A DNA stretch of 64,000 nucleotides from Porticoccaceae bacterium UBA4026 (GTDB lineage: Bacteria > Pseudomonadota > Gammaproteobacteria > Pseudomonadales > Porticoccaceae), in the NCBI GenBank assembly GCA_002382445.1, contig DGAQ01000073.1:77691-141690 (forward strand). Direction: 5' to 3'. This document shows positions 26,489 through 35,431 of the stretch, piece by piece (the first letter of the stretch is position 1; every line of letters starts with the position of its first letter). Both the position numbers and the translations under genes were made by a program. The notes under the pieces were generated by a model. That model saw nothing but the letters and a program-made list of their open reading frames with translations. It was not told where the DNA came from and made no database searches.

Positions 26489-28219
26489 ATGCAAATTCAA
26501 AGCCGATCCTATGACTTAAATAGCTGTGATTTCCCTGAGCAGATAGATCCACTTTTACAGCGAGTTTATGCCGCTAGAGGTGCGAAAAACCAATTAGGCT
26601 TGGATCGTCACCTTTCATCTCTTCCCTCACCTCAATTAATGCTCGGTATGCCGGCTGCGGTAAAGCGTCTTATAGACGCCCTACATGACAATGAGCATAT
26701 AGTGATCGTGGGTGATTTTGATGCCGATGGAGCGACTAGTTCAGCATTAATGGTGCTCGCCTTAACCGCAATGGGTTTTAAAAAGGTGAGGTTTTTGGTA
26801 CCGAATAGATTTGATTATGGTTATGGTTTAACGCCAGAAATTGTCGATTTAGCCGCGCAGAATAAGCCCCAATTAATAATTACTGTCGACAATGGTATAT
26901 CCAGTGTTGAGGGCGTGGCGCACGCTCTCACTCTTGGTATAGAAGTCATTATTACTGACCATCACTTACCGGGAAGGGTGCTACCCAATGCAGTGGCTAT
27001 TGTTAACCCCAATCAACCTCGATGTGAATTTCCAACTAAAAATCTTGCTGGTGTTGGTGTAGCTTTTTACCTATTAAGTGCCTTGCGTGTTGAGCTTCGA
27101 CATCAGAATTGGTTTGTAGAGCACAATCTCATCGAGCCCAAAATGGCCGCATGGCTTGACTTGGTAGCCTTGGGCACCGTCGCTGATGTCGTACCCTTAG
27201 ATCAGGTTAATAGAGTCTTGGTTTACCAAGGTTTGTTGCGTATTCGTGCAGGTCAATCCCGTCCAGGTATTCAGGCTCTGTTGCGAATTGCAGGAAAGAA
27301 TCCTCATCGTTTAGCCTCTGCAGATCTGGGCTTTGCTATTGGCCCACGCCTAAATGCCGCCGGGCGGCTAGACGACATTTCATTAGGTATTCAATGCCTG
27401 CTGACGGATGACCATCAACTGGCGATGCAAACTGCCCAAGAGTTGGACCAACTCAATAAAGATCGTCGATCAATTGAACAAAGTATGCAGCGAGAAGCTA
27501 TGGTTGAGATGGATAAACTGTCATTTGGTTCAGATGAGGTTCTCCCTGCCGTTTTATGTCTTTTTCATCCCGATTGGCACCAGGGTGTGGTGGGGTTGTT
27601 GGCATCTCGGTTAAAGGAAAAATATCATCGTCCAGTGGTGGCTTTCGCGCGCGGCGATGAAGGTATCTTAAAGGGTTCGTCTCGATCGATCCCAGGATTG
27701 CATATCCGTGATGCTCTAGACGCTGTGGCCACTCGCTACCCGGGCTTGATAGACAAGTTCGGTGGTCATGCCATGGCAGCGGGGTTGAGTTTGTCGGAGA
27801 ATAAATTTGAACAGTTTTCTGAGGCCTTGCAAAAGTATGTTGAAGAATCGCTTAGCGAGGATGATTTAGCCGCTACACTAATCACAGATGGGAGCCTTGA
27901 ATCTAATCAATTAACGATGCACACTGCCGAGCTTTTACGAGAGGCAGGCCCTTGGGGTCAGCAATTCTCAGAGCCATGTTTTGATGGAAATTTCCAACTA
28001 AAACAGCAGCGCATCGTCGGCGAGAATCACCTCAAGTTAGTGCTATCTCATGAAGCGGCACCGGAGATGAATATTGATGCGATTTATTTCAATATAGATA
28101 CTGATGTATGGCCGAACAACCAGGCTCAACGAGTCAGATGCGTTTATCGTTTGGATATTAATGAGTATCGAGGTCAAGAAAAATTACAGTTCTTGATTCA
28201 ATATATGGAAGTCATTTAA
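26489..28219 (+). CDS. recJ: Single-stranded-DNA-specific exonuclease RecJ
   Basis: A 5'-3' exonuclease of the DHH phosphoesterase family, 576 residues, used in recombination and repair. The metal-binding motifs are GDFDADGATSSAL, TVDNG, TDHH and the DHHA1 motif GGHAMAAGLSL. The C-terminal OB-like part is also present. It starts two bases after the epoxide hydrolase-like gene. Good family length. Confidence 0.95.
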   Translation: MQIQSRSYDLNSCDFPEQIDPLLQRVYAARGAKNQLGLDRHLSSLPSPQLMLGMPAAVKRLIDALHDNEHIVIVGDFDADGATSSALMVLALTAMGFKKVRFLVPNRFDYGYGLTPEIVDLAAQNKPQLIITVDNGISSVEGVAHALTLGIEVIITDHHLPGRVLPNAVAIVNPNQPRCEFPTKNLAGVGVAFYLLSALRVELRHQNWFVEHNLIEPKMAAWLDLVALGTVADVVPLDQVNRVLVYQGLLRIRAGQSRPGIQALLRIAGKNPHRLASADLGFAIGPRLNAAGRLDDISLGIQCLLTDDHQLAMQTAQELDQLNKDRRSIEQSMQREAMVEMDKLSFGSDEVLPAVLCLFHPDWHQGVVGLLASRLKEKYHRPVVAFARGDEGILKGSSRSIPGLHIRDALDAVATRYPGLIDKFGGHAMAAGLSLSENKFEQFSEALQKYVEESLSEDDLAATLITDGSLESNQLTMHTAELLREAGPWGQQFSEPCFDGNFQLKQQRIVGENHLKLVLSHEAAPEMNIDAIYFNIDTDVWPNNQAQRVRCVYRLDINEYRGQEKLQFLIQYMEVI

Positions 28220-28241
28220 TAACTATAATAAGACAATAATT

Positions 28242-29153
28242 ATGAGTCTAAAATCCGATCTTAGTGCAGATCTACTTCTGTTGACGACTGCATTTATCTG
28301 GGGCTTTGCTTTTGTATTTCAAAGTACCGGAATGGAGCACATTGGCCCTTTTACTTTTGTCTTTGGTCGTTTTGTCATCGCTACCATAGCGATAGTGCCC
28401 ATCTGGTATCTTATGGAAAAACCGAAGAAAATTTGGGTTTCTCATCCAATGGATATCAAGGCAGTTCAGTTGGGTATTATCATGGCAGTGGGCATGTTAG
28501 TTCAGCAGTCTGGTCTTTTGTATACAACGGTAGCTCGGGCTGGATTCTTAACCGGCGTATATATTATTTTTGTACCCTTAATGGGTCTATTTATGGGTAG
28601 CCGGACTGAATGGCCAACATGGATTGGCGTTGCACTTTCGTTAGTTGGCTTGTATTTTCTTGGGCAGATTCAAACTGACCAGTTTTTGATTGGCGACGGG
28701 TTGATCTTGATTAGTTCAGTATTGTGGGCCCTGCATGTTATCTACACCGGGAAAGTAGCCAATAAAATATCAGTATTTAGATTGATGTTTCTGCAATTTT
28801 TTGTCGCAGCTGTGCTTAGTTGGTTCGTAATGCTCATCTTTGAGAACTGGGATTGGCAGGCGGTGAAAGCCGCTGCTGTGTCATTATTGTTTGTGGGTGT
28901 TTTAGCATCCGGTATTGGATTTTCCTTACAGGTGGTGAGCATGCGCACAGCGCCACCGTCACATACTGCCCTTATTCTTAGCTTTGAAGCGGTTTTTGCA
29001 GCCATCGGAGGCTGGTGGCTACTCGACGAGTACCTCAGTACCCCTGAATTGATTGGTTGTGGCTTGATCTTGAGTGGCGGGCTGCTCTCGCAGCTAAAGG
29101 TCTTACTTAAAGCCTCAGGTGATGTTATCGAACATCCCCGAGGAGTTAATTAA
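28242..29153 (+). CDS. DMT superfamily (EamA) transporter
   Basis: A 303-residue ten-helix protein with two EamA repeats. The first helix reads LLTTAFIWGFAFVFQSTGMEHIGP, a pattern typical of this family, and PPSHTALILSFEAVFAAIGGWWLLDE marks the second repeat. It differs clearly from the transporter at 14666. Substrate unknown. It follows recJ by 22 bases and converges on tesA with 12 bases between stops. Confidence 0.86.
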   Translation: MSLKSDLSADLLLLTTAFIWGFAFVFQSTGMEHIGPFTFVFGRFVIATIAIVPIWYLMEKPKKIWVSHPMDIKAVQLGIIMAVGMLVQQSGLLYTTVARAGFLTGVYIIFVPLMGLFMGSRTEWPTWIGVALSLVGLYFLGQIQTDQFLIGDGLILISSVLWALHVIYTGKVANKISVFRLMFLQFFVAAVLSWFVMLIFENWDWQAVKAAAVSLLFVGVLASGIGFSLQVVSMRTAPPSHTALILSFEAVFAAIGGWWLLDEYLSTPELIGCGLILSGGLLSQLKVLLKASGDVIEHPRGVN

Positions 29154-29165
29154 CAGCCGGTATCT

Positions 29166-29771
29166 CTAGAGGTTTTCGAAAAGCGAACTGAGTGTCCTTA
29201 GGACGATTGCTTTCATCATGGGCTGGGCGAGTTCTGTTGGATGAAGGCCGTCTTGCTGAATCATTCCCTCAGTAACGGCTAGCTCTTCAAGCTCGAAAGG
29301 AATGAGTAGAACGTTCTGTTCTTTCGCTAAGGCGGGATAAACTGCAGCAAAGGCTTTGGCATAGCGACGACCATAATTAGGCGGGATACGCATACCAAAT
29401 AATATGGGCACTGCTTTTTTCTCACGACATAAGGCGATCATCGAGCTTAAGTTTTTTTTCATTAGACTGAGAGGATGGCCGCGCAAACCATCATTGCCGC
29501 CAAGTTCGAGCACGACGAAGTCAGGTTGAAATTTCTCTAAAAGTAATGGTAACCGCGCTAAACCGCCACCAGTAGTATCACCGCTTATGCTGCCATTGAC
29601 TATCTTGTGCTCAGGGTGCAAGTCATTTTGAAGAAGATTGACCCAGCCCTTCTCAGGATTTATACCATATCCTGCACTCAAACTATCACCGAGCACCAGT
29701 ATGGTTGATCCATAAGTGTTGGCGCCGAGTAAAATAAACAGGCAACATAGGCTCTGGAAAAATAGTCGCAT
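29166..29771 (-). CDS. tesA: Periplasmic GDSL esterase/thioesterase I
   Basis: An SGNH hydrolase of 201 residues equivalent to TesA (arylesterase/lysophospholipase L1). A signal peptide spans about residues 1-21. Conserved blocks: GDSLSAGYG with the nucleophile Ser, GDTTGGGL, ELGGNDGLRG, and DGLHPTE with the catalytic Asp and His. It is divergent from ybbA with 75 bases between, the same tesA–ybbA–ybbP neighbourhood as in E. coli. Confidence 0.93.
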   Translation of the reverse strand: MRLFFQSLCCLFILLGANTYGSTILVLGDSLSAGYGINPEKGWVNLLQNDLHPEHKIVNGSISGDTTGGGLARLPLLLEKFQPDFVVLELGGNDGLRGHPLSLMKKNLSSMIALCREKKAVPILFGMRIPPNYGRRYAKAFAAVYPALAKEQNVLLIPFELEELAVTEGMIQQDGLHPTELAQPMMKAIVLRTLSSLFENL

Positions 29772-29846
29772 AAATGATTCTCTAATGTAATTTTTTAAAT
29801 TTGTCTCTGGCAGTGTAAGGGATTACCGTAATAATGGAACAAATCG

Positions 29847-30539
29847 ATGATTGAAGTTCGTAATATTAGTAAACAGGTGTCCACAACAGAGGGTACGTTG
29901 AGGATTCTTGATGGGATTAATGTGTCAGTTGGGGATGGTGAAACGATAGCGATTATTGGTCCTTCGGGTTCAGGAAAATCGACGTTGTTGGGTATATTGG
30001 CTGGATTAGATCTCCCCAGTTCGGGAACAGTCGCCCTTAATGGTAAAGATATTACCGCTATGGACGAGGAGGGGCGTGCGGCTGTGCGAGCCAAAGACGT
30101 CGGTTTTGTGTTCCAGTCTTTTCATCTTCTACCGGGATTAACTGCATTAGAAAATGTTGCCTTACCGCTTGAACTTAAGGGTGATTCAAAGGCTATGGAA
30201 ACAGCCCATTATTATTTAGAGCGAGTGGGCTTAGATCACAGAACAACTCATTATCCTCGGCAACTGTCTGGAGGCGAGCAACAGCGGGTTGCCGTAGCAC
30301 GCGCCTTTGCCTGCAGGCCGACTATATTATTTGCCGATGAACCCACGGGTAATCTTGACACTGGCACTGGTGAAATTATTAATGACTTGCTGTTTGATCT
30401 CAACCGGGAAGAGGGTACTACCCTGGTACTTGTTACCCACGAAATGAATTTAGCGACTCGATGCAATCGTACGCTGCAATTGCAAGCGGGACGCCAAGTA
30501 GAGGCGACCACTGAAAACACCCAGGAGATGGTGCCTTAA
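29847..30539 (+). CDS. ybbA: ABC transporter ATP-binding protein (YbbA/LolD-like)
   Basis: A 230-residue ATPase of the MacB/LolD class. Walker A GPSGSGKST, Q-loop FQSFHLLPGLTALENV, signature LSGGEQQRVAVARAF and Walker B ILFADEPTGN are all intact. It overlaps the ybbP start by one base (TAATG), so the two are translationally coupled. YbbA–YbbP with TesA has been linked to export of hydrophobic molecules; the exact substrate is unsettled. Confidence 0.92.
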   Translation: MIEVRNISKQVSTTEGTLRILDGINVSVGDGETIAIIGPSGSGKSTLLGILAGLDLPSSGTVALNGKDITAMDEEGRAAVRAKDVGFVFQSFHLLPGLTALENVALPLELKGDSKAMETAHYYLERVGLDHRTTHYPRQLSGGEQQRVAVARAFACRPTILFADEPTGNLDTGTGEIINDLLFDLNREEGTTLVLVTHEMNLATRCNRTLQLQAGRQVEATTENTQEMVP

Positions 30540-33064
30540 TGCTTTCTCTAAAGATGCTGCTACGCACCTGGCGTGGTGGAGAATTAGGCCTGATCCTATG
30601 GGCCCTTGTACTGGCTGTGGCTGTCGTTACATCGGTATCTCTGTTGGCAGAGCGTATTGAGCTGGCTCTAACGAATGAGTCTAGTAGCTTTCTAGCATCA
30701 GATTTGGTGGTGCAAAGTAGCAAAGTAACTAATCCAGATTGGCTTTTGGAAGCGAAGAATAAAAAGGTTGCTACGGCTCAGATGCTGAGTTTTTCATCCA
30801 TGGTGTTTAAAGGTGAAGATATGCATTTGGCTTCAATTAAAGCGGTTGAGCCTAGCTATCCATTACGTGGTTTTATCAAGCGTTCGACTAGCGCATTTAC
30901 CAGCGACCTAAGTCTCATTGAAGAGGTCGATTATGGCCCACCTCAGGGTGAAGTTTGGGTCAACGCAAGATTGCTGCCGTTGCTTAATATTCAGCTGGGC
31001 GATGAAATTGAGTTGGGCGACACATCGCTCAGAGTTAGTCAGATTTTAGTGGAAGAGCCCGACAGCGGTGGCTCTTACTCTTTTTTCGGCGCGCGAGTGC
31101 TAATGAGCTATGCCGACATTCCCAGTGCTGGAATTATCCAGCCGGGCAGCCGTGTTACCTATCGATATCTCATGGCGGCAGGGGCTGGCGCTGAGGACCA
31201 GTTTGACGAATATGTAGCTTGGTTAAAACCTCAGCTCGACATTCATGATCGCTTGATCACCCCAGATCAGGCCCAAGCCAGCATTGCTGATACGATGGAC
31301 AAAGGTAGACGTTTCCTTCTGCTGGCAGGCAGTATTGGTGTTGTTTTGGCCGGCATCGCTCTGGCGTTAGCCAGTCACCACTTTGCCAGTGGTCAAACCA
31401 AACAGGTGGCTCTGCTTAAAAGTTGGGGAATTTCAGCGCATCGTGTGCGAAGCATGTATTTTCAGCAAAGCATTTGGATGGGTCTGGGAGGCTCGTTGGT
31501 CGGTCTAGCGGTCGGTTTTTTGTTTCATTTATTGCTGCTGTTTATTGTCCGCGAGTGGTTGCCCATTGAGTTGCCAGCCGCCGGAATAAGGCCTTGGATA
31601 ACAGGTTTAGCAACTGGGTTACTTTGTTTAGCTGGATTCACTTTGCCCGCTCTATGGCACTTGCCCGCTCAATCGCCGCTTGCGGTGCTGCGGCAAGACG
31701 TTGTGGTAAAGCCGCTTAACTCTTTAGTACGAGTAATATTTGGCGTTGGTGCCATTGCTGGGTTATTGCTGTGGTATAGCAATAACCTTTATTTATCGCT
31801 GGCCATCTTGGCTGGCTTTGGGTTAACCGCCTTTTTTTCAATTTTAGTTGGCTTGTTCTTGCTGCGTCTAGGTAAACAATACGGCCAACGGTTAGGGAGT
31901 ATCTGGCGTTTGGCGCTGGCCAATTTGTGGCGTCGTAAGGTGCAAAGTTTAATTCAGATGGTCGGTTTTTCAGGTGCAATTGCGCTGCTAATGATTATGG
32001 TGGTGGTGAGAACTTCTTTAATTGATGAATGGCGATTTCAGCTAGCTGAAGATGCGCCTAACCATTTCTTGGTCAATGTGGCCTCCTACGAGTTAGACGG
32101 TGTTAAACAGTTGGTCAACGATCAAGAACTGGACACATCGGGCTGGTACTCGATGGTGCGTGGCAGAATGACCGCCATTAATGGGATATTGATTACGGAG
32201 GCACAAAAAGACAGTCATGAGTCCTTTAGGCGTGAGCTAAATCTAAGCTGGACTGCTGAGTTGCCTGAGGGCAACAAAGTCACCCAGGGAGAGTGGTGGG
32301 ACTCCTCCGCAGTTAGAAACCTTGCGACTACTGAAGATCCTGAGGGTCAGATAATTGCACCCTTATCGATTGAAGACGAGTTAGCCGGTGAACTTGGATT
32401 AACGGTAGGTGATCGACTGACATTTAGTGTTGGTGGGTTGACGTTCGAAGCACAGGTAACCAGTGCGCGAAGTCTTAATTGGGATAATATGACACCCAAT
32501 TTCTATTTTTTATTTCCTGAAGGGTTATTGGAAGATTACCCTCGAACCAGTATGACTAGTTTGTATATTCCGCCGCAAAAAAAGTTACTAGTCAATGATT
32601 TGTTGCGTCATTACCCCACGGTTCAGGTCATTGAGCTAGATAAGATTATTGAGCGAATTCGTACTATTGTTTCTCAGGTGACGCGTGGACTGGAGGTGAT
32701 GACCTTGCTTATTCTGGGCTGTGGTGTATTAGTGATGTTTTCTGCTGTTAGTTTATCCATGTCTGAGCGTCTTCAGGAGAGTGCCATTTTGCGAACCTTG
32801 GGGAGTTCTCGGCGAGTTATACTCGGAATTCAATTGATTGAATTCACTGCTTTGGGTGTGATGGCAGGTCTGCTCGCCAGTGCTGGGGCTGAGTTGTCTG
32901 TGGCAATGTTGCAACGATTTATGTTTGACCTGCCATTCTCAATGCACCCATGGCTGTGGTATGCAGGTCCAAGCATGGGCGGTCTTTTGGTGGGTAGTCT
33001 AGGCGTGGGTTACAGTCGTAAAGCGGTTATTCAACCGCCCCTTGAGGTATTGAGGAGTCTTTAA
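30539..33064 (+). CDS. ybbP: FtsX-like ABC transporter permease YbbP
   Basis: A large permease of 841 residues with ten predicted membrane helices: one N-terminal, FtsX core domains near residues 255-430 and 705-840, two large periplasmic domains (about residues 45-250 and 485-690), and helices between. The architecture and length match YbbP. It works with the coupled ATPase ybbA. The stop lies five bases from the convergent histidine kinase stop. Confidence 0.92.
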   Translation: MLSLKMLLRTWRGGELGLILWALVLAVAVVTSVSLLAERIELALTNESSSFLASDLVVQSSKVTNPDWLLEAKNKKVATAQMLSFSSMVFKGEDMHLASIKAVEPSYPLRGFIKRSTSAFTSDLSLIEEVDYGPPQGEVWVNARLLPLLNIQLGDEIELGDTSLRVSQILVEEPDSGGSYSFFGARVLMSYADIPSAGIIQPGSRVTYRYLMAAGAGAEDQFDEYVAWLKPQLDIHDRLITPDQAQASIADTMDKGRRFLLLAGSIGVVLAGIALALASHHFASGQTKQVALLKSWGISAHRVRSMYFQQSIWMGLGGSLVGLAVGFLFHLLLLFIVREWLPIELPAAGIRPWITGLATGLLCLAGFTLPALWHLPAQSPLAVLRQDVVVKPLNSLVRVIFGVGAIAGLLLWYSNNLYLSLAILAGFGLTAFFSILVGLFLLRLGKQYGQRLGSIWRLALANLWRRKVQSLIQMVGFSGAIALLMIMVVVRTSLIDEWRFQLAEDAPNHFLVNVASYELDGVKQLVNDQELDTSGWYSMVRGRMTAINGILITEAQKDSHESFRRELNLSWTAELPEGNKVTQGEWWDSSAVRNLATTEDPEGQIIAPLSIEDELAGELGLTVGDRLTFSVGGLTFEAQVTSARSLNWDNMTPNFYFLFPEGLLEDYPRTSMTSLYIPPQKKLLVNDLLRHYPTVQVIELDKIIERIRTIVSQVTRGLEVMTLLILGCGVLVMFSAVSLSMSERLQESAILRTLGSSRRVILGIQLIEFTALGVMAGLLASAGAELSVAMLQRFMFDLPFSMHPWLWYAGPSMGGLLVGSLGVGYSRKAVIQPPLEVLRSL

Positions 33065-33068
33065 TCGA

Positions 33069-34496
33069 TTATCTGATCGGTAGCTGAATACTGAAGGTAG
33101 TCCCTTGATCTTCATCTGACATCACCGATATTTGGCCGTGGTGTTGCTCAGTGATAATGAAGTGAGTAAAAGATAAACGCTGATCAGCATCGTGCCGACT
33201 GTTGGTCTCTTCGGACGTGGAGAAAGACTCGAACAAATGCTGTTGGTGTGCGGTACTGATAGCTGCTCCATTATGCTGAAAACGAACCCATAAATCATCA
33301 TAGAGTCGAGTCACCGCAATACGAATAGTGGGTTTGTGGTTGTCGTCTTCAATTCTGCCCAGCGCGTTACAAGCGTGGCGAATTAAGCTTAGAAAAACCT
33401 GTTGTAGTTCGGTGGTATAGCAAGCAAAGTCAGGCAGGTCGTCCGCATAGTCGACGCTCACATCGATGTCTTGGAACCTCAGTCCCGAGGTGACGGACAA
33501 TACGTCTTCGGCGAGTTCAACACTGTGATCAATGATTTGCGTAATGTTTGCTTGAGACTTTACGTCACCCCCAGAACTGGAAAATTCCATCAGATTTTCA
33601 ATGACCGATCTAGCCTGCTGGCCTCGAATCACAGTGTCCTCCAAAATCTCTTGCAGGGCGACGCGATCAAAGGGTTCATCAGTGAGACCTTGGCGAACGG
33701 TCTTAACTGACTTTAACATGGCTCGCAAAGGTAGATTGATGTCATGAGCCATATCAGATGCCATTTCACCCATTAATGACATTTTGTCGCGCTGAATAAG
33801 CATGGTTTCACTTTTGACTTGCTGGGTCACATCATCGATCAAAATAACAACACCAGTCTCAGTCTGATCGGTCAGTGGATAGATGGTAATATCGAAATAA
33901 TATTGTCCGCGTTGGCTATATTTTATGGTCACGGCAGCCTTTTGTTCCAGGGCTTGCGCGATCTGCTCGGCGGTGACTGTAATTTCTGGGTAAGCCTTCC
34001 ACAAATCTTTGCTAATTGCATCGGTTGTTGAGACACCACTAATTTCCTCAGCTCGACGATTCCACTGGGTGATTTTGTTTTTATTGTTCAAGCCGATCAA
34101 CATTAGGGGCATTGAACTTAAAATTTCTGTGATGTAAGACTCAGACCGTCGCAATTGTGAGGTGGTAGAAAGATGTCCGCTAATCTCTGTTTCCAGCGCT
34201 TTATTACTACCTTTTAATAGGTCGTTTGCTTCGTTAAGGGTTGCTGTGCGCTCTTGCACTCTTACTTCTAATTGAGCTTTGATTTCTTCTAACTCACGGT
34301 TGTAGCGGTGGGACTGTCGGCGACTGAAAAACAACCTCACTATGGTCAATGACAGAGCAATAATAAAAATACCACTAGAAAAATTAGCGATCCATTGCCA
34401 GTTGGTAGATCCGTCAGTTTCTCTAAACACCCGAAATATATCAGCCACAGCCAACTGGGCAAAAAGTAAACAGGAAAATGCGATGATATTTTTCAT
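33069..34496 (-). CDS. PAS-domain histidine kinase with eroded ATP-binding domain
   Basis: A 475-residue sensor. A signal-like N-terminus (1-18), a membrane helix (about 38-57), a coiled coil (62-115), a PAS domain (about 120-230) and a HisKA helix pair with H251 in MAHDINLPL are present. The C-terminal HATPase region keeps the fold and the end LFESFSTSEE...GTTFSIQLP. Its nucleotide motifs are changed: the N-box Asn is H374, the G1 DNGPGI-type motif reads HNGAAI (408-413), and the G2 GTGLGL reads ADQRLS. It may be a pseudokinase or be phosphorylated by a partner. No response regulator is adjacent. The reading frame is intact, so it is not a pseudogene. Confidence 0.8.
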   Translation of the reverse strand: MKNIIAFSCLLFAQLAVADIFRVFRETDGSTNWQWIANFSSGIFIIALSLTIVRLFFSRRQSHRYNRELEEIKAQLEVRVQERTATLNEANDLLKGSNKALETEISGHLSTTSQLRRSESYITEILSSMPLMLIGLNNKNKITQWNRRAEEISGVSTTDAISKDLWKAYPEITVTAEQIAQALEQKAAVTIKYSQRGQYYFDITIYPLTDQTETGVVILIDDVTQQVKSETMLIQRDKMSLMGEMASDMAHDINLPLRAMLKSVKTVRQGLTDEPFDRVALQEILEDTVIRGQQARSVIENLMEFSSSGGDVKSQANITQIIDHSVELAEDVLSVTSGLRFQDIDVSVDYADDLPDFACYTTELQQVFLSLIRHACNALGRIEDDNHKPTIRIAVTRLYDDLWVRFQHNGAAISTAHQQHLFESFSTSEETNSRHDADQRLSFTHFIITEQHHGQISVMSDEDQGTTFSIQLPIR

Positions 34497-34726
34497 TTAA
34501 TCCATTGCTGTAACAGTATTTCAAGTCAATAGAATGCCACATAATTGAAACGAAATCTCTATTCTTATATCGGTATTTGGTGCGGCTAACTCTAGCAGCA
34601 ATAAAACTATTATTGGTTAGTCTGTGTCGCTACGTCAGGTGAAGGAGTCATATCCAAAGCAATACAGTTTGTCGGCCATAGTTTAATGTGGTCACAGCTG
34701 TAAGACTTAGATTAGACTGAGTCATT
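34497..34726. promoter_or_regulatory. Divergent intergenic region between the kinase and fetB-like genes
   Basis: A 230-base gap that must hold promoters for both the kinase (minus) and the permease (plus). I see no further gene. TGTG-GT-CACA near 34687-34698 is a short interrupted inverted repeat; too little to assign a regulator. Confidence 0.35.
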
Positions 34727-35428
34727 ATGGAAACCATCCCTTTGACTAACGTCGCTCTCGCATTTATCCCCGTCATGGTGGTGTTACTCGTTATGTTCAG
34801 ATGGTCGCTGGCCGTTTCTGAGAGCGCAGTTGCCTTGGCGCGGATGCTGATACAACTGATTTTGATTGGCTATGCCCTAAATTGGATTTTTGCAGTTAAT
34901 TCCTCTTGGCTGGTACTAGGATTACTCAGTTTTATGTTGATTGTCGCTAGCACAATTGCTCTTAGACCTCTGACTAGGAAAAAACGATGGCGTGATTATG
35001 GTCAGGCTTTATGCGCAATATCTTGCGGTGGAGGTGCAACTCTCGCTTTCATTATCTATTTTGTCTTAGATATCCGGCCCTGGTATCAAGCGAGTAGCAT
35101 TATCCCAATAGCGGGTATGATTTTTGCCGCCTCTATGAATGCGGTCAGTGTGGCCGCTGAGCGGTTTGTGATGGAAACTAAACATGGATCAGCGCCCATC
35201 GTTGCCCGCAATGAGGCCTTTAAAGCGGGATTGATCCCGATTTTTAATAGCTTGTTGGCGGTAGGGCTGGTTTCTCTGCCTGGGATGATGACTGGCCAAA
35301 TATTATCTGGTGTGCCGCCACTTATTGCGGCTCGATATCAAATTGTGGTGATGTGCATGATTACCGGTGCTTCAGGTATTTCTGCAGCCATTTATCTACA
35401 TTTGGTCAGCAAGAATAAAACCGCTTAG
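34727..35428 (+). CDS. fetB: FetB/UPF0014 family ABC permease
   Basis: A 233-residue membrane protein with about seven helices and the UPF0014/FetB features RALI-type start (SVSESAVALARMLIQLILIGYALNWIF), PLTRKKRW, SIIPIAGMIFAASMNAVSVAAERF and the LPGMMTGQILSGVPP motif. In E. coli FetB works with the ATPase FetA in iron export under oxidative stress. No FetA homologue is adjacent, and the only ATPase nearby, ybbA, is coupled to its own permease. It converges on selO with three bases between stops. Confidence 0.8.
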   Translation: METIPLTNVALAFIPVMVVLLVMFRWSLAVSESAVALARMLIQLILIGYALNWIFAVNSSWLVLGLLSFMLIVASTIALRPLTRKKRWRDYGQALCAISCGGGATLAFIIYFVLDIRPWYQASSIIPIAGMIFAASMNAVSVAAERFVMETKHGSAPIVARNEAFKAGLIPIFNSLLAVGLVSLPGMMTGQILSGVPPLIAARYQIVVMCMITGASGISAAIYLHLVSKNKTA

Positions 35429-35431
35429 GTC

